The translations under genes and the position numbers were made by a program. A stretch of DNA of 64,000 nt from Branchiibius hedensis (GTDB lineage Bacteria; Actinomycetota; Actinomycetes; Actinomycetales; Dermatophilaceae): assembly GCF_900108585.1 (NCBI RefSeq), contig NZ_UESZ01000001.1, positions 1,426,001-1,490,000 on the forward strand, given 5' to 3'. Positions 41,091 to 55,547 of the stretch are shown piece by piece (positions within the stretch are counted from its first letter, which is position 1; each line of letters begins with the position of its first letter). Below the pieces are notes generated by a model. The model saw nothing but the letters and a program-made list of their open reading frames with translations. It was not told the DNA's origin and made no database searches.

Positions 41091-42550
41091 CAGGGAGCAA
41101 CCTTTCGCAGCAGAGCGAAGAACATCGCATCGGTGCCGTGGATGTGCGGCCACAGTTGGACCGAGGGCCCGGGACCCAGCTCGGCCAGCGGCTCGAACAG
41201 CGGCCGCGCGTCCTCCTGGCGGATGTCGTCCCGGCCGGCCAGCACCTCCGAGACCACCTGGTGGGTTTCGGCCAGGTGTGGGCTGCACGTCACGTACGCG
41301 ACGATGCCGCCGGGCCGGACCGCATCCAGCGCCGAGGTCAGCAGTTCGCCCTGCAGAACCGTCAGCGGTGCGACATCCCCAGGTGTCCGCCGCCAGCGCG
41401 CTTCGGGTCGGCGGCGTAGCGCACCCAGTCCGGTGCACGGCGCATCCACGAGCACCCGGTCGTAGGTGTCGGGTTCCTCGGCCCCGATATCGCGCCCGTC
41501 TCCGGTGCCGATCATCACCTCGGCACCCGAATCAATCGCTGCGACAAGGGTTTTGCGGACGAGTTCGGTGCGGTGCTCACTGACCTCGTTGGCGAAGAGT
41601 ACGGCGCCCTGCTGGTGGGCGAGGGCCGCCAGCAGCCCGCTCTTGCCGCCCGGCCCGGCGCACAGGTCCAGCCACTCCTGATCGGCCCGGGTGGTCACTT
41701 CGGCTCTGGCGACCGCGAGAGCGACCAGTTGCGAGCCGGCGTCCTGCACCGCGGCCCGGGTGTCCCGGACCGCCGGGATCTCTCCCGGGTCACCCGACTC
41801 CAGCACCGCACCGACCGGTGAGGTGTCCGACGCGACCGCGCCGAACTGTTCCAATTCCTGCACCGTCGACAACCCCGGCCGCGCGACCAGCGTCACGGGG
41901 GCCGGCGTGTTGTCAGCGATCAACAGGTCTTCCAGCGTGTCCGCGGACACCCCGTTGGCCAGCAGCGAGGATCGCAGTGCCCGCACCACCCACTCCGGAT
42001 GGGAGTGCTCGATCGCCAATGCCTCCAACGGATCCCGGCCGGCGGTGACCTCGGCGACCCATTCGTCGCGGGTGCGTTCCGTGACCCGCCGCAGGACGGC
42101 GTTCACGAAGCCCGCCGCTCCCGCGCCGTTCACCGACCGGGCCAGGCCGACGGTCTCCGAGGCCGCCGCATGCGCGGGCACCCGCATACCGAGCAGTTGG
42201 TGCACGCCGAGCCGCAACGTCGAGAGCACCGGCGGATCGATAGTGCCGACCGGTCGACCCGCGCAGAGCTCGATGACCGGGTCATAGAAACCCTGTATCC
42301 GCAGCGTGCCGTAGCCCAACTCCGTCGCGAAGGCAGCGTCCCGCCCGCTCAGCCCCGCCGCGCGCAGCAATCGCGGCATCTCCAGGTTGGCGTACCCGCC
42401 GCCGTCCACCCGCCGCAGCAGGTCCCAGGCCGCGCGGCGGGCTGGGTCCCCGTCCCGCCGACGTTGGCTGGGCCGGTTCGTGGAGAACTGGCCCCGCTTC
42501 TGGGTCCGGGCGGCCGGCCGCTGCCGGCCCCGTGCGTCCCGTTCAGCCAC
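41090..42550 (-). CDS. rsmB: 16S rRNA (cytosine-967-C5) methyltransferase RsmB
   Basis: About 486 residues from the GTG at 42550, which overlaps the end of fmt; a GAGGTG ribosome binding site precedes it. An N-terminal NusB-like RNA-binding domain ([25 protein letters not shown]) is followed by a Rossmann methyltransferase with [31 protein letters not shown] and the catalytic cysteine in [15 protein letters not shown]. It modifies ribosomal RNA using S-adenosylmethionine made by metK nearby. Confidence 0.94.
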   Translation of the reverse strand: MAERDARGRQRPAARTQKRGQFSTNRPSQRRRDGDPARRAAWDLLRRVDGGGYANLEMPRLLRAAGLSGRDAAFATELGYGTLRIQGFYDPVIELCAGRPVGTIDPPVLSTLRLGVHQLLGMRVPAHAAASETVGLARSVNGAGAAGFVNAVLRRVTERTRDEWVAEVTAGRDPLEALAIEHSHPEWVVRALRSSLLANGVSADTLEDLLIADNTPAPVTLVARPGLSTVQELEQFGAVASDTSPVGAVLESGDPGEIPAVRDTRAAVQDAGSQLVALAVARAEVTTRADQEWLDLCAGPGGKSGLLAALAHQQGAVLFANEVSEHRTELVRKTLVAAIDSGAEVMIGTGDGRDIGAEEPDTYDRVLVDAPCTGLGALRRRPEARWRRTPGDVAPLTVLQGELLTSALDAVRPGGIVAYVTCSPHLAETHQVVSEVLAGRDDIRQEDARPLFEPLAELGPGPSVQLWPHIHGTDAMFFALLRKVAP

Positions 42551-43460
42551 CGAGCACCTCACCGTCACTATCGCGTACGCCGCGGGCCCACGCCGCCGCG
42601 TCCATCACCTTTTTGCCGACTGCCTGGACCTGCCCCAACTCGACCGCCTGCGTCGCGGTACCCACCAGCACGGTTCGCTTACCCACCCTCAGCACGCCCG
42701 GCGCCAACTCTTCCTCAGCGACGGATACGGGCAGGATCTTCAGCCGCTCACCGCGGAAGGTGGTCCACGCACCCGGTGCTGGTGTCATCGCGCGCACATG
42801 TCGATCGACCGCGAACGCCGGTGTGCCCCAGTCGATCCGGGCATCATCGACAGTGATCTTCGGAGCCAGGGAAACCCCGTCGTACGGCTGCGGATCCGGC
42901 TCCAATGCACCCGACTCCAGGGCATCAAGGGTCGCGACCAGCAGATCGGCCCCGGTCACGGCCAACCGCTCCAGCAGGTCGCCACTGGTCTCCCGGCGGC
43001 CGATCGCCGCGGTCATCCTGCCCAGGACCGGACCGGTATCCATCCCTTCGTCGATCACGAAGGTCGTCGCCCCAGTGACCTCATCACCGTGCGCGATCGC
43101 GTGCTGGACCGGTGCCGCTCCGCGCCAGGCCGGCAGCAGTGAGAAGTGCAGATTGATCCAGCCGTGCTGCGGAATGGCCAGCAGATCCCCCGGCAGCAAC
43201 GCGCCGTAGGCGACCACCGGGCAGGCGTCCGGATTGAGTTCACGCAATTGCCCCGCGACCTCCCTCGGACGTCCCGGGGTGAGGACGGGGATGCCAGCCT
43301 CGTCGGCGACCTGGCCCACCGGCGACCGCCGGGTTGAGCGACCGCGCCCGGCGGGCGCGTCGGGGCGGGTCAGCACCGCGAGCACCTCGTGCCGCGAGCG
43401 CAGGATCGCTTGCAACGACGGTACGGCGGCCTCCGGCGTCCCGGCGAACACCACTCTCAT
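42543..43460 (-). CDS. fmt: Methionyl-tRNA formyltransferase
   Basis: A 305-residue enzyme formylating initiator Met-tRNA with 10-formyl-THF. [20 protein letters not shown] begins at the ATG at 43460, and the catalytic region is [22 protein letters not shown] and GMDTGPVL. The C-terminal tRNA-binding domain follows. Start overlaps the def stop by four bases, so the enzymes that add and remove the formyl group are co-translated. Confidence 0.96.
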   Translation of the reverse strand: MRVVFAGTPEAAVPSLQAILRSRHEVLAVLTRPDAPAGRGRSTRRSPVGQVADEAGIPVLTPGRPREVAGQLRELNPDACPVVAYGALLPGDLLAIPQHGWINLHFSLLPAWRGAAPVQHAIAHGDEVTGATTFVIDEGMDTGPVLGRMTAAIGRRETSGDLLERLAVTGADLLVATLDALESGALEPDPQPYDGVSLAPKITVDDARIDWGTPAFAVDRHVRAMTPAPGAWTTFRGERLKILPVSVAEEELAPGVLRVGKRTVLVGTATQAVELGQVQAVGKKVMDAAAWARGVRDSDGEVLGG

Positions 43461-43999
43461 CGGCGCACCTGCGACGCGTGCGGACTGATCCGGACCTCCG
43501 GGACGTCCTGCCCGGTCCACTGGGCATTGCGAGTCGCCTTCATCGCCAGGCGTTTCGTCTCATAGTCGAGCCGGTCGATGAAGATGATCCCGTCCAGGTG
43601 GTCGGTCTCGTGCTGCAGACACCGGGCCATCAGGTCGGTGCCCTCGATGGTGATCGGCTCGCCGTACATGTCGAAGCCACGCGCAACCGTTCGCAGCGCA
43701 CGCGGCGTCTCGAACACCAGACCGGGCAACGAGAGACAACCCTCGTCACCGATCTGCTGCTCGACCGACAAGGACAGGTCGGGATTGATGAGATGACCGA
43801 GCTGTCCGTCGATGTAGTAGGTGAACACCCGCAAGCTGACGCCGATCTGCGGAGCCGCCAGACCGGCACCGGGCGCGTCCATCATGGTGTCGGTCAGGTC
43901 CTTGACCAGTTGCCGTAGCTCTTTGTCGAAGACGGTGACCTCGGCGGCCGGCTGCCGCAGGACCGGGTCGCCGAAGATCCGGATATCGGTGATCGACAT
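43457..43999 (-). CDS. def: Peptide deformylase
   Basis: A 180-residue metalloenzyme removing formyl from nascent proteins. The three motifs are [10 protein letters not shown] (44-53), EGCLSLPG with Cys88, and HETDH with His130, Glu131 and His134. A GGAGG ribosome binding site stands six bases before the ATG at 43999; the longer in-frame opening overlaps the HAD gene. Confidence 0.97.
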   Translation of the reverse strand: MSITDIRIFGDPVLRQPAAEVTVFDKELRQLVKDLTDTMMDAPGAGLAAPQIGVSLRVFTYYIDGQLGHLINPDLSLSVEQQIGDEGCLSLPGLVFETPRALRTVARGFDMYGEPITIEGTDLMARCLQHETDHLDGIIFIDRLDYETKRLAMKATRNAQWTGQDVPEVRISPHASQVRR

Positions 44000-44000
44000 C

Positions 44001-44657
44001 TCACGCCTCCTTGATCGGTAGCCCACGGGCGTGCAGGTCAGCGCGCAATTCGGCCGCGGTGGTGAACACGATCGCATCCAACCCTGCGTCGATCGCGCCC
44101 TGGACGTTGGCCAGCGAGTCGTCGATGAAGAGCGCGTCGTCCAAGCTGCCCAGGTGTCGGATCCGGTCGGCCAGGACGGCAAAAATCGCCGGATCCGGTT
44201 TGGCCACCCCCTCCTCGCCCGAGACCACGATGTCCTCGAACAGGTCCAGGAAGTCAAAGCGGTCCAGAGCTGCCGGGAACATCCCGGCGGACCAGTTGGT
44301 CAACGCCACCAACGGGACGCCGGCGGCGTGCAGTTCCCGCAAAATCTCCTGAGTACCCTCGACCGGTTCCTTGATCGAGTGCTGGAAGTGGTTGCGGTAG
44401 GCCAGGATCTCCTCGCGGTACTGAGGGTGCGAGGCAATGGCTGCCGCCTCGGCGTCTTCCCAGCTACGACCGCTGTCCTGCAACAGGTTCCAGCCCGCGA
44501 AGTCGAAGTCCGGATCGCCCACGAACCGCCGGGCTCGCTCGACGCCGACGTCCTGGGCAATGGCTTCGACCGGGTCCCACTTGATCAGCACGTTCCCCAG
44601 GTCGAAGACCACCACGTCGTAGGCGACGGGAGCGTCGGTGGCTGGACTGTCAGTCAT
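44001..44657 (-). CDS. HAD-superfamily phosphatase (YihX-like)
   Basis: About 218 residues. The nucleophile Asp19 is in VVVFDLGNVLIKWD, the DLGNV form typical of the YihX/epoxide-hydrolase-N-terminal branch rather than DxDGT. Motif II is ALTNWS, motif III KPDPAIF and motif IV LFIDDSLANVQGA. YihX of E. coli is a glucose-1-phosphate phosphatase, but the substrate here is open. ATG at 44657 or GTG at 44663 are both possible. It ends two bases upstream of the def start codon. Confidence 0.87.
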   Translation of the reverse strand: MTDSPATDAPVAYDVVVFDLGNVLIKWDPVEAIAQDVGVERARRFVGDPDFDFAGWNLLQDSGRSWEDAEAAAIASHPQYREEILAYRNHFQHSIKEPVEGTQEILRELHAAGVPLVALTNWSAGMFPAALDRFDFLDLFEDIVVSGEEGVAKPDPAIFAVLADRIRHLGSLDDALFIDDSLANVQGAIDAGLDAIVFTTAAELRADLHARGLPIKEA

Positions 44658-44679
44658 GGTCACGAGGCTACCGGCGCCC

Positions 44680-46542
44680 TCACAGTTCGCCCGCGGTCGG
44701 TTCTACCCGGACGGTCACCGGGCCGCCGGACTTGGCCGCCGACCACCGGGAACGCACCGCTTTGAGGATCGGTGCCGGATCGTCCAGCCCCACCGGCGCC
44801 CGCACGATGGTCTGGGTCGGGGTGGGTAGACGTTCCCAGTCGGCGGGCAGTCCCGCAGCGAACTGCCGCACGTCCGCATCCTCGCCGCGCAACAGCGCCA
44901 GCCACCGCGCCGGGGGCAGTCCCAGGGCCGTGCGGTCGGCCAGTTCGCGATCGGCGTACGCCGCGGGTGCCCATCGCACGAGGGCTTGGTGCACGGGCAG
45001 TTGTCGCGAGACGCCGCAGAGGACGACGGCACCGGCCGGGTCCACCAGCACCGCCGCGGCCAGCCAGCGCCGTAGCGCCTCCTCCCCGGCGTCCAGGGTG
45101 GGGCGCTCGGTCAGTGCCCACGCATCCAACAGCAGGGCCGCTCGGTAGCCACCCTCAGCCACCGGCTCGGCACCCGGGGTGGCAATGACCAGAGCCGGGG
45201 AGGCAGGGACGGCGTCCAGCACTTCCCGCGCCCCGGACTGCACGACCGGCACCCCGGGGAACGCCCGGCCCAACTCTTCCGCGGTCCGGCGCGCACCCAC
45301 GACGGTGGCGCGCAGGGCGGTGCTGCCACACTCCCGGCAGTGCGCACCCTGTGCGCCGCACCACCGGCACACCGCCGGCCCGTCCGGACCGGCCAGCGCC
45401 AACGGCCCCTGGCAGCGCTCGCAGGTGGCCCGGGTGCCGCAGTCGGCGCACCGCAGCGCCGGCAGGTATCCGCGCCGAGGCACCTGCACCAGCACCGGCC
45501 CGTCGTTCAGCGCTGCATGCGCGAGTTGCCAGGCGCGGGTGGGGATCCGGGCTGTCGCGGCCGGACCGGAGCGTTCCCGCTCGACCTCGTCACCGGCGAT
45601 GTGCACGGTCGGATGCGCGTCTCGTGCGCTGATCTCCGGCAGCTGCCAGGCCTGCACCGCGACCGATCGGGAGACGGCCGCGGACAACAGGGCTGCGCCG
45701 GCGTCGGCCGCGCGGGCGCGCAGTATCTCCCGCACATGGGGGTACGGCGCCCGCGGCTCCACCAGCAGATCGTCACCGTCGTCCCACCAGACGAACAATC
45801 CCGGGTCGTGCACCGGAGCGAACGCTGCCGCCCGGTTGCCGACCACGCATTTCACCTGTCCCCGAAGGGCTTTCAGCCATGCGGTGTACCGCGCCTGCGG
45901 ACCCTGGTCGGCCGTCAACCGGACGTGCTGGTCCGGCCCCAGCGCGGCGGAGAGGGCCGCGTCGACCCGCGCCACGTCCCGGTGATCGGGTACGACGATC
46001 ACCACCCCCCGGCCCGCGCTCAGCGCCGCCTGGGCGGCCTGCGCGATCCCGTCCGGCCAGTCCGGCCCGGCGGTCCACACCGCTGCGGGGGCGCCGCCGG
46101 ACCGGAGGTGGTCAAGGAACGCCGGGCCGGCGTCGTAACGCCGCCAGATCGTCGCTTCTCGGTCCGGCACCGGTGGCGGGGCGCTGGCGGTCAGGGCCTT
46201 TTCCGCCCGGGCGTGCCGCGGCGGGATCGCCAGGCGCAATACATCCGACAGCGTGCCCGCGTAGTGATCGGCGATCTGCCGAGCCACCCGCAGGATGTGC
46301 ACGGTGAGCACCGGCTCATCACCGACCACGGTGCGCAGCGGCGTGAGCTTGCCGGTGTGCTCGGCCTGGCCGGTCCGCGCCACCACGAACCCCGCGGTGT
46401 CCTTACCGGCGAACCGGGCCCGGATCCGCACCCCCGGTTGGGCGCGGTCCGCGAGGTCGGGCGGAACGGCGTACTCGAACTCCCGGTCCAGGTGCGGCAG
46501 CGGACCGTCGAGAACGACTCGGGCGACCGGTAACTGCGGCAC
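44680..46542 (-). CDS. priA: Probable primosomal protein N' (PriA), helicase-degenerate
   Basis: About 620 residues. The N-terminal DNA 3'-end-binding region (VARVVLDGPLPHLDREFEYAVP) and the cysteine-rich zinc domain (CADCGTRATCERC ... CRWCGAQGAHCREC, two four-Cys sites) are PriA-like. The helicase Walker A loop is absent: where GVTGSGKT is expected the sequence reads AAVWTAGPDWPDGIAQ, and DEAH is replaced by WWDDGDD. Loss of ATPase motifs is typical of actinobacterial PriA, which is thought to load the replisome without unwinding. GTG at 46542 is the first plausible start after the metK stop. Confidence 0.85.
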   Translation of the reverse strand: MPQLPVARVVLDGPLPHLDREFEYAVPPDLADRAQPGVRIRARFAGKDTAGFVVARTGQAEHTGKLTPLRTVVGDEPVLTVHILRVARQIADHYAGTLSDVLRLAIPPRHARAEKALTASAPPPVPDREATIWRRYDAGPAFLDHLRSGGAPAAVWTAGPDWPDGIAQAAQAALSAGRGVVIVVPDHRDVARVDAALSAALGPDQHVRLTADQGPQARYTAWLKALRGQVKCVVGNRAAAFAPVHDPGLFVWWDDGDDLLVEPRAPYPHVREILRARAADAGAALLSAAVSRSVAVQAWQLPEISARDAHPTVHIAGDEVERERSGPAATARIPTRAWQLAHAALNDGPVLVQVPRRGYLPALRCADCGTRATCERCQGPLALAGPDGPAVCRWCGAQGAHCRECGSTALRATVVGARRTAEELGRAFPGVPVVQSGAREVLDAVPASPALVIATPGAEPVAEGGYRAALLLDAWALTERPTLDAGEEALRRWLAAAVLVDPAGAVVLCGVSRQLPVHQALVRWAPAAYADRELADRTALGLPPARWLALLRGEDADVRQFAAGLPADWERLPTPTQTIVRAPVGLDDPAPILKAVRSRWSAAKSGGPVTVRVEPTAGEL

Positions 46543-46553
46543 CGGTGACTCGG

Positions 46554-47768
46554 CTACAGAGCGCGCTTGAGGTCCTCGACCTTGTTGGTGCGCTCCCAGG
46601 TGAAGGCGTCCTCGACACCGTCGGCGCGGGTGCGCCCGAAGTGCCCGTAGGCGGCGGTCGGCTTGTAGATCGGACGCAACAGGTCCAGTTCGTCGACGAT
46701 GGCGGCCGGACGCAGGTCGAACACGGTCTGGATGGCGTTCTGGATCTTGTCGACCGGGACCGTCTCGGTGCCGAAGGTCTCGACGTAGAGGCCGACCGGC
46801 TGCGCCTTGCCGATGGCGTAGGCGACCTGCACCTCGCACCGGGTGGCCAGACCTGCGGCGACCACGTTCTTGGCAACCCAGCGCATCGCATAGGCCGCCG
46901 AGCGGTCGACCTTCGAGGGGTCCTTGCCGGAGAACGCGCCACCACCGTGGCGGGCCATGCCGCCGTAGGTGTCGACGATGATCTTGCGGCCGGTCAGACC
47001 GGCGTCACCCATCGGACCACCGATCACGAACTTGCCGGTCGGGTTGATCAGCTTGCGGTAGCCGTCGGTCTGCAGCTGCGTGCCGTTGGCGGCCAACTCC
47101 TCCAGGACCGGCTTGATGACGTGGGTGTCGATGTCCGGCTCGAGCATGCCCTCCAGGGAGATGCCATCGGCGTGCTGGGTGGACAGGACCACGGTGTCCA
47201 GCGACACGGCGGTGTCGCCTTCGTAGGCGATGGTGACCTGGGTCTTGCCGTCCGGGCGCAGGTAGGGCAGCGTGCCGTCCTTGCGGACCCCGGTCAGCCG
47301 CTCGGAGAGGCGGTGCGCCAGGAAGATCGGCAGCGGCATCAACTCAGGGGTGTCGGTGCAGGCGTAGCCGAACATCAGACCCTGGTCACCGGCGCCCTGC
47401 TTGTCGTAGGCCTCTTCCGAGGACTGCGTGCGGCTCTCGTGCGCGTCGTCGACGCCCTGGGCGATATCGGAGCTCTGCTCGCCGATCGAGATGGACACTC
47501 CGCAGGAACGTCCGTCGAATCCCTTGTCCGAGGTGTCGTAGCCGACCTTGACGATGGTGTCGCGCACCAACTCGGCGATCGGCACGTAGCTCTTGGTGCG
47601 CACCTCACCGGCGACGTGCACCAGGCCGGTGGTGACCATGGTCTCCACGGCGACGCGGGAGTTCGGGTCTTCCTTGAGCATCGCGTCCAGGATGCTGTCG
47701 GAGATCTGGTCGCAGATCTTGTCGGGGTGGCCCTCGGTAACGGACTCGGACGTGAAAAGGCGTGCCAT
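46554..47768 (-). CDS. metK: S-adenosylmethionine synthetase
   Basis: A 404-residue enzyme making S-adenosylmethionine from methionine and ATP. It starts [24 protein letters not shown] with the ATP-site His, and contains [12 protein letters not shown] and [22 protein letters not shown] at 47768 has GAGGAG six bases upstream; the in-frame extension to 47834 overlaps coaBC and is rejected. Only about 46 bases separate it from coaBC, too short for a SAM riboswitch. Confidence 0.97.
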   Translation of the reverse strand: MARLFTSESVTEGHPDKICDQISDSILDAMLKEDPNSRVAVETMVTTGLVHVAGEVRTKSYVPIAELVRDTIVKVGYDTSDKGFDGRSCGVSISIGEQSSDIAQGVDDAHESRTQSSEEAYDKQGAGDQGLMFGYACTDTPELMPLPIFLAHRLSERLTGVRKDGTLPYLRPDGKTQVTIAYEGDTAVSLDTVVLSTQHADGISLEGMLEPDIDTHVIKPVLEELAANGTQLQTDGYRKLINPTGKFVIGGPMGDAGLTGRKIIVDTYGGMARHGGGAFSGKDPSKVDRSAAYAMRWVAKNVVAAGLATRCEVQVAYAIGKAQPVGLYVETFGTETVPVDKIQNAIQTVFDLRPAAIVDELDLLRPIYKPTAAYGHFGRTRADGVEDAFTWERTNKVEDLKRAL

Positions 47769-47814
47769 GGAGATCTCCTCGTGTGCAGCGGCTGCTGGCT
47801 GGTTGCTGGTGAGT

Positions 47815-49038
47815 TTAGACGGAGCGTCGGACAAGGATGAGATCGCCTACGGCATCCAACACCGCAGCGGCGATCTCCCGCTTGTCGGCGGGGCCCACGG
47901 TGATTTCGGGTCCGCCGTCGGCACGCAGTAGGTAGACGGTGCTGGTGTCCTGACCGAAGGTGATGTCCTCACCGACCTCGTTGGCCACCAGCAGATCGCA
48001 ACCCTTGCGCGCCAGCTTGGCGCGAGCGTGTTCGAGGACAGTGTGCCCGGCATCCCCGGTCTCCGCCGCGAAACCGACCAAAACCGGCCACTGCGCCGCA
48101 CCGCGGGCCTGCACCGCCTGGGCCAGGATGTCCGGATTGCGCACCAGGGTGATGGTCGGTGCGTCGTCGGGATGGGCCGGGTCGAAGGTCTTCTTGATCT
48201 TGGCCGACTCACGCTTGGCGGGTCGGAAGTCGGCGACTGCTGCAGCCATGATGATCACATCGACCGCAGCGCCGAGCACCCGTTCGCGTAGTTGGTCGGC
48301 CGTCTCGACCCGCTGCACGTCGACGCCCTCGGGCGCCGGCAGATCGACGGTGCTGACCAGCGTCACCTTGGCGCCGCGAGCGGCGGCCACCTGCGCCAAC
48401 GCGTAACCCTGCTTCCCCGACGAGCGGTTACCCAGGTAACGCACCGGATCAAGCGGCTCCCGAGTACCGCCGGCCGAGATCAGCACCGACACGCCGGCCA
48501 GGTCTTGTGCAACGGGTCGGGTCGCCGCGAGCGCGGCGTCGAAGATCTGCTCGGGTTCTGGCAGCCGTCCTGGGCCGGAGTCTTTACCGGTCAGCCGCCC
48601 GGACGCGGGATCGATGACCAGCACGCCTCGTTCACGCAGCAGCGCGACGTTGGCCCGGGTCGCCGGGTGCTGCCACATCTCGGTGTGCATCGCCGGGGCG
48701 AGCAGCACCGGACAGGAGGCCGTGAGCAGGACGTTCGTGAGCAGGTCGTTGGCCATGCCGTGTGCGGCACGGGCCAGCAGATCAGCGGTGGCCGGTGCGA
48801 CGACCACCAGGTCGGCTTCCTGGCCGAGTTTGACGTGCCGGACCTGCTCCACGTCGTCCCAGACGGCGTCGGTGACGGGTTTGCCGGACAGCGCGGCCCA
48901 GGTGGGTGCGCCGACGAATCGCAGCGCTGAAGCCGTGGGTACGACGGTCACATCGTGCCCAGCTTCGGTGAACAGGCGAAGCAGACTGCACGCCTTATAG
49001 GCGGCGATCCCGCCGGCAACGCCGAGAACGATCCGCAC
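47815..49038 (-). CDS. coaBC: Bifunctional phosphopantothenoylcysteine synthetase/decarboxylase
   Basis: A 407-residue fused enzyme for two steps of coenzyme A synthesis. The N-terminal flavin-dependent decarboxylase (CoaC, 1-185) has VAGGIAAYK, the catalytic-site segment APAMHTEMW and [14 protein letters not shown]. The C-terminal CoaB synthetase has [34 protein letters not shown] with KIKK, and [10 protein letters not shown] at 49038 with a GGAGG ribosome binding site. Confidence 0.96.
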   Translation of the reverse strand: MRIVLGVAGGIAAYKACSLLRLFTEAGHDVTVVPTASALRFVGAPTWAALSGKPVTDAVWDDVEQVRHVKLGQEADLVVVAPATADLLARAAHGMANDLLTNVLLTASCPVLLAPAMHTEMWQHPATRANVALLRERGVLVIDPASGRLTGKDSGPGRLPEPEQIFDAALAATRPVAQDLAGVSVLISAGGTREPLDPVRYLGNRSSGKQGYALAQVAAARGAKVTLVSTVDLPAPEGVDVQRVETADQLRERVLGAAVDVIIMAAAVADFRPAKRESAKIKKTFDPAHPDDAPTITLVRNPDILAQAVQARGAAQWPVLVGFAAETGDAGHTVLEHARAKLARKGCDLLVANEVGEDITFGQDTSTVYLLRADGGPEITVGPADKREIAAAVLDAVGDLILVRRSV

Positions 49039-49070
49039 CGGTCCGCCTCCGCCGTTCAGCTTCGAGGAGC

Positions 49071-49337
49071 TCAGGCTTCGGTCGTGGGCTCGATCGACAG
49101 CAGGCCCTCGTTGATCTCACGCAGCGCGATCGACAACGGCTTGTCGGTGATGTGGCTGTCGACCAACGGGCCGACGTACTCCAGCAGACCCTCGGACAAC
49201 TGCGAGTAGTAAGCGTTGATCTGGCGGGCGCGCTTGGACCCGTAGAGCACCAGGGCGTACTTGGAGTCGGCGACCTTCAGCAGGTCGTCGATCGGCGGGT
49301 TGGTGATGCCTTCCGGCTTGGCCACGGTCCCAGACAC
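49071..49337 (-). CDS. rpoZ: RNA polymerase omega subunit
   Basis: An 88-residue omega subunit that helps assemble and stabilise RNA polymerase. The pattern [34 protein letters not shown] is that of actinobacterial RpoZ. The GTG at 49337 gives [10 protein letters not shown]; the second in-frame GTG four codons later is possible. It lies 17 bases downstream of gmk, its usual neighbour. Confidence 0.95.
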   Translation of the reverse strand: MSGTVAKPEGITNPPIDDLLKVADSKYALVLYGSKRARQINAYYSQLSEGLLEYVGPLVDSHITDKPLSIALREINEGLLSIEPTTEA

Positions 49338-49354
49338 GGATAAATCTCGTTTCT

Positions 49355-49912
49355 TCAGTGTGCGTCGGTCTGCATCAAGTGTACGAGTTCTTCGGCGGCC
49401 CGCCGAACATCGTCGTTCACGATGACCGAATCGAACTCCTCGATGGCGGCCATTTCGGTCTCCGCGGTGCGTAGCCGACGGGTGCGCTCGGCCTCGTCCT
49501 CGGTCCCCCGACCCACCAACCGACGGACCAACTCGTCCATATCCGGTGGGGCAAGGAAGACCAGGTGCGCATCGGGCATGGCCTCGCGGACCTGGCGGGC
49601 ACCCTGCAGATCTATTTCGAGCAACGGCAGCAACCCCTCCGCCCGTGCCCGTTCCACCGGTTCGCGCGGAGTGCCGTAACTGGCCTGTCCGTGCACCACG
49701 GCATGCTCCAGGAACTCCCCGCGCCGGACCATGTCATCGAACTCGTCCTGGCTCAGGAAGACGTACTGGACCCCGTCCACTTCTCCGGGCCGCGGCGTGC
49801 GGGTGGTCGCCGACACCGACAGCCAGACCTGCGGGAAATGGTCACGCACGTAGGCGGACACGGTGCCTTTGCCGACCGCAGTCGGACCGGCGAGCACGAA
49901 CAGTGGGCTCAC
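49355..49912 (-). CDS. gmk: Guanylate kinase
   Basis: A 185-residue kinase phosphorylating GMP to GDP. The P-loop is GPTAVGKGT (family usually GPSGVGKGT); the GMP-binding region [31 protein letters not shown] and [13 protein letters not shown] follow. GTG at 49912 is chosen since it gives the standard N-terminus [11 protein letters not shown]; the longer frame overlaps mihF. Confidence 0.96.
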   Translation of the reverse strand: MSPLFVLAGPTAVGKGTVSAYVRDHFPQVWLSVSATTRTPRPGEVDGVQYVFLSQDEFDDMVRRGEFLEHAVVHGQASYGTPREPVERARAEGLLPLLEIDLQGARQVREAMPDAHLVFLAPPDMDELVRRLVGRGTEDEAERTRRLRTAETEMAAIEEFDSVIVNDDVRRAAEELVHLMQTDAH

Positions 49913-49928
49913 GTAGTTGCTGACCTCT

Positions 49929-50246
49929 TCAGTTGGTCTCGAAGCGTTCGAGCAACGCCGTGACCTGGTTGACCCCCAGGCCCCGGACCCGGCGGGTGTG
50001 GGCGATGCCGATTTCATCCATGATCTGTCGCGCCGTCACCGGTCCGACCCCAGGCAGCGACTCCAACAGAGCGGTCACTTTCATCTTGCCGATCACTTCG
50101 TTCTCCTGCCCGGCCTCGATGACCTCGCGCAACGAACCCTGCGAGTACTTCAGCCGGTTCTTGATCTCGGCGCGCTCGCGACGGGCTGCCGCCGCCTTGG
50201 CCAGGGCCTCGGCGCGCTGCTCCGGCGTGAGGTTGGGAAGGGCCAC
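49929..50246 (-). CDS. mihF: Actinobacterial integration host factor (mIHF)
   Basis: A 105-residue nucleoid-associated protein unrelated to enterobacterial IHF and restricted to actinobacteria. It bends DNA and is needed for L5-type phage integration in mycobacteria. The helix-two-turn-helix segment KMKVTALLESLPGVGPVTARQIMDEIGI and RRVRGLGVNQVTALLERF match the family. A GTG start with AAGGAG upstream. The pyrF-mihF-gmk-rpoZ order is the actinobacterial norm. Confidence 0.95.
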   Translation of the reverse strand: MALPNLTPEQRAEALAKAAAARRERAEIKNRLKYSQGSLREVIEAGQENEVIGKMKVTALLESLPGVGPVTARQIMDEIGIAHTRRVRGLGVNQVTALLERFETN

Positions 50247-50306
50247 GAAGACTCCTTGTTCGGTAGTGAGGACAACGGACGGTAGGGCGGCCGCCGACCG
50301 CCGAAC

Positions 50307-51123
50307 CTACCGCGCGGCTTCGTTGCCGGCTCGGGCGGCCTTGCGTAGGTCCGCAACGTCGGGGCCTGCGGCGAGGACCTCCCGGGAACTCGCAGGTAAG
50401 ACGAGACTAGCGGCGGGACCGAACCCGCGCCGTACATCGTCGAAGGTCGCTCCCTGAGCGCCAACACCGGGGGCCAGCAACGGCGCCTTGGCGTCGGCCA
50501 GCGCGCCGGTCAGGCCCAGGTCAGCCAACTGCTTACCCGTCGTCGCGCCCACGACCATGCCGACGTCCCCGAACCGGTCGGCGGAGGCATTCAATCGCCC
50601 GACCCGGTCGATCACGTCGGCGGCCACCGCACGTCCGTCGTACGTCGCCTGCTGGACATGCGCCGCCTCCGGGTTGCTCGTGAGCGCCAACACGAAAACG
50701 CCGCGGCCGGTGTCGGCGGCCAGGTCCAGCGCGGGCTGCACAGAGCCGAAGCCGAGGTACGGCGAGACCGTGATCGCGTCGGCACGAAGGGGTGAGGCGT
50801 CGCTCAAGTAGGCGTCCGCGTAGCCGCCCATCGTGGACCCGATGTCGCCGCGCTTGACGTCCAGCAGGCTGAGCGTGCCGGCCTCGCGCAGCCCCGCCAG
50901 GACGTCCTCGAGCACCGCGATCCCGGCGGAGCCGAAGCGTTCGAAGAACGCCGACTGGGGTTTGACGATGGCGACCTGACCGCCGAAGGCCTCGACACAG
51001 ATCTGCGCGAAGACGCGTAGTCCCGCGACGTCGTCGGCCAGCCCCCAGGACTTCAGCAGGGCGGCGTGCGGGTCGATGCCGGGGCAGAACGGGCCGAACC
51101 GGTCGACCAGCTCCCCTAGTCGC

Positions 51124-51137
<14 letters not shown>
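50307..51137 (-). CDS. pyrF: Orotidine 5'-phosphate decarboxylase (type 2)
   Basis: A 276-residue enzyme for the last step of UMP synthesis. The catalytic Asp-Lys-Asp set is in [10 protein letters not shown] (D93, K95, D98), with CPGIDPH at the N-terminus and [14 protein letters not shown] near the end. This is the long PyrF branch of actinobacteria and myxobacteria. Its start overlaps the carB 3' end by 14 bases. Confidence 0.95.
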
Positions 51138-54413
<3,276 letters not shown>

Positions 54414-54414
<1 letters not shown>

Positions 54415-55547
54415 CAGTTGTTCTCCTTCTGCTGGTTCATCAGCTCGACAAAACGATCGAAGAGGTAGGCCGCATCGTGTGGACCAGCTGCCGCCTCCGG
54501 GTGGTACTGCACCGAGAACGCCGGTGTGTCAAGGCATTCCAGCCCCTCCACCACGTCGTCGTTGAGGTTGACGTGCGACACCCGGACCCGGCCGAACGCC
54601 GTGTCACTGTCCATGTCCAGCGGCGCGTCGACGGCGAAACCGTGGTTGTGCGCGGTGACCTCGACTTTGCCCGTCGAGCGGTCCATCACCGGCTGGTTGA
54701 TCCCGCGGTGGCCGTACTTCAGTTTGTAGGTGCCGAAGCCGAGCGCCCGGCCCAGCAACTGGTTGCCGAAGCAGATGCCGAAGAACGGGATCTTCGCCGT
54801 GAGAACCTCTTGCAGCAGGGCCACCTGCGGTGCGGTCGACGGGTCCCCGGGGCCGTTGGAGAAGAAGACACCGTCGGGCTTGATCGCCTCGATCTCCTCG
54901 ATCGTGGTCGTCGCCGGCAGCACGTGCACCTCGATACCCCGCTGCGCCATCAGCGCCGGGGTCATCGCCTTGATGCCAAGGTCGACGGCAGCCACGGTGA
55001 AGCGCTTATCCCCTACGGCTGGAACGACGTACGCCTCCTTGGTGGCGACCTCGGAAGCCAGTTCGGAACCGGCCATCAGCGGCTGCTCGCTGACGTGTTG
55101 CACGCTCGCTCCGGCCGCATCGGGACCGGAGAAGATGCCCACGCGCATCGCGCCCCGCTCGCGCAGGTGCCGGGTCAGCGCCCGGGTGTCGATGTCGCAG
55201 ATGCCGACGACGCCCTGGTCCCGCAGGTCGTCCTCCAGGGTCTTGGTCGAGCGCCAGTTGGAGGGGCGGATCGCAGGGTCACGCACGACGTACCCGCTGA
55301 CCCAGATCTTGCGCGACTCCGAATCCTCGTCGTTGACGCCGGTGTTGCCGACGTGCGGCGCAGTCATCACGACCACCTGACGGTGGTAGCTGGGGTCGGT
55401 CAGCGTCTCCTGGTAGCCGGTCATGCCCGTGGAGAAGACCGCCTCGCCGTACGTCGATCCGATCGCTCCGTAGGCCTGCCCGGTGAACGTCGTACCGTCC
55501 TCCAGGATCAGCACGGCCGGCGGGCGGCCGGTGAGGATGTCGGTCAT
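54414..55547 (-). CDS. carA: Carbamoyl phosphate synthase small subunit
   Basis: A 377-residue glutaminase subunit supplying ammonia to CarB. The N-terminal CPSase domain has [34 protein letters not shown]. The class I amidotransferase domain has FSNGPGDPS, the nucleophile Cys in [16 protein letters not shown], and [10 protein letters not shown]. The start overlaps the pyrC stop by four bases. Confidence 0.97.

Noticed and set aside
47769-47814. Possible SAM riboswitch upstream of metK
   Set aside because: Only about 46 bases separate metK from coaBC, and none of the conserved SAM-riboswitch blocks is present.
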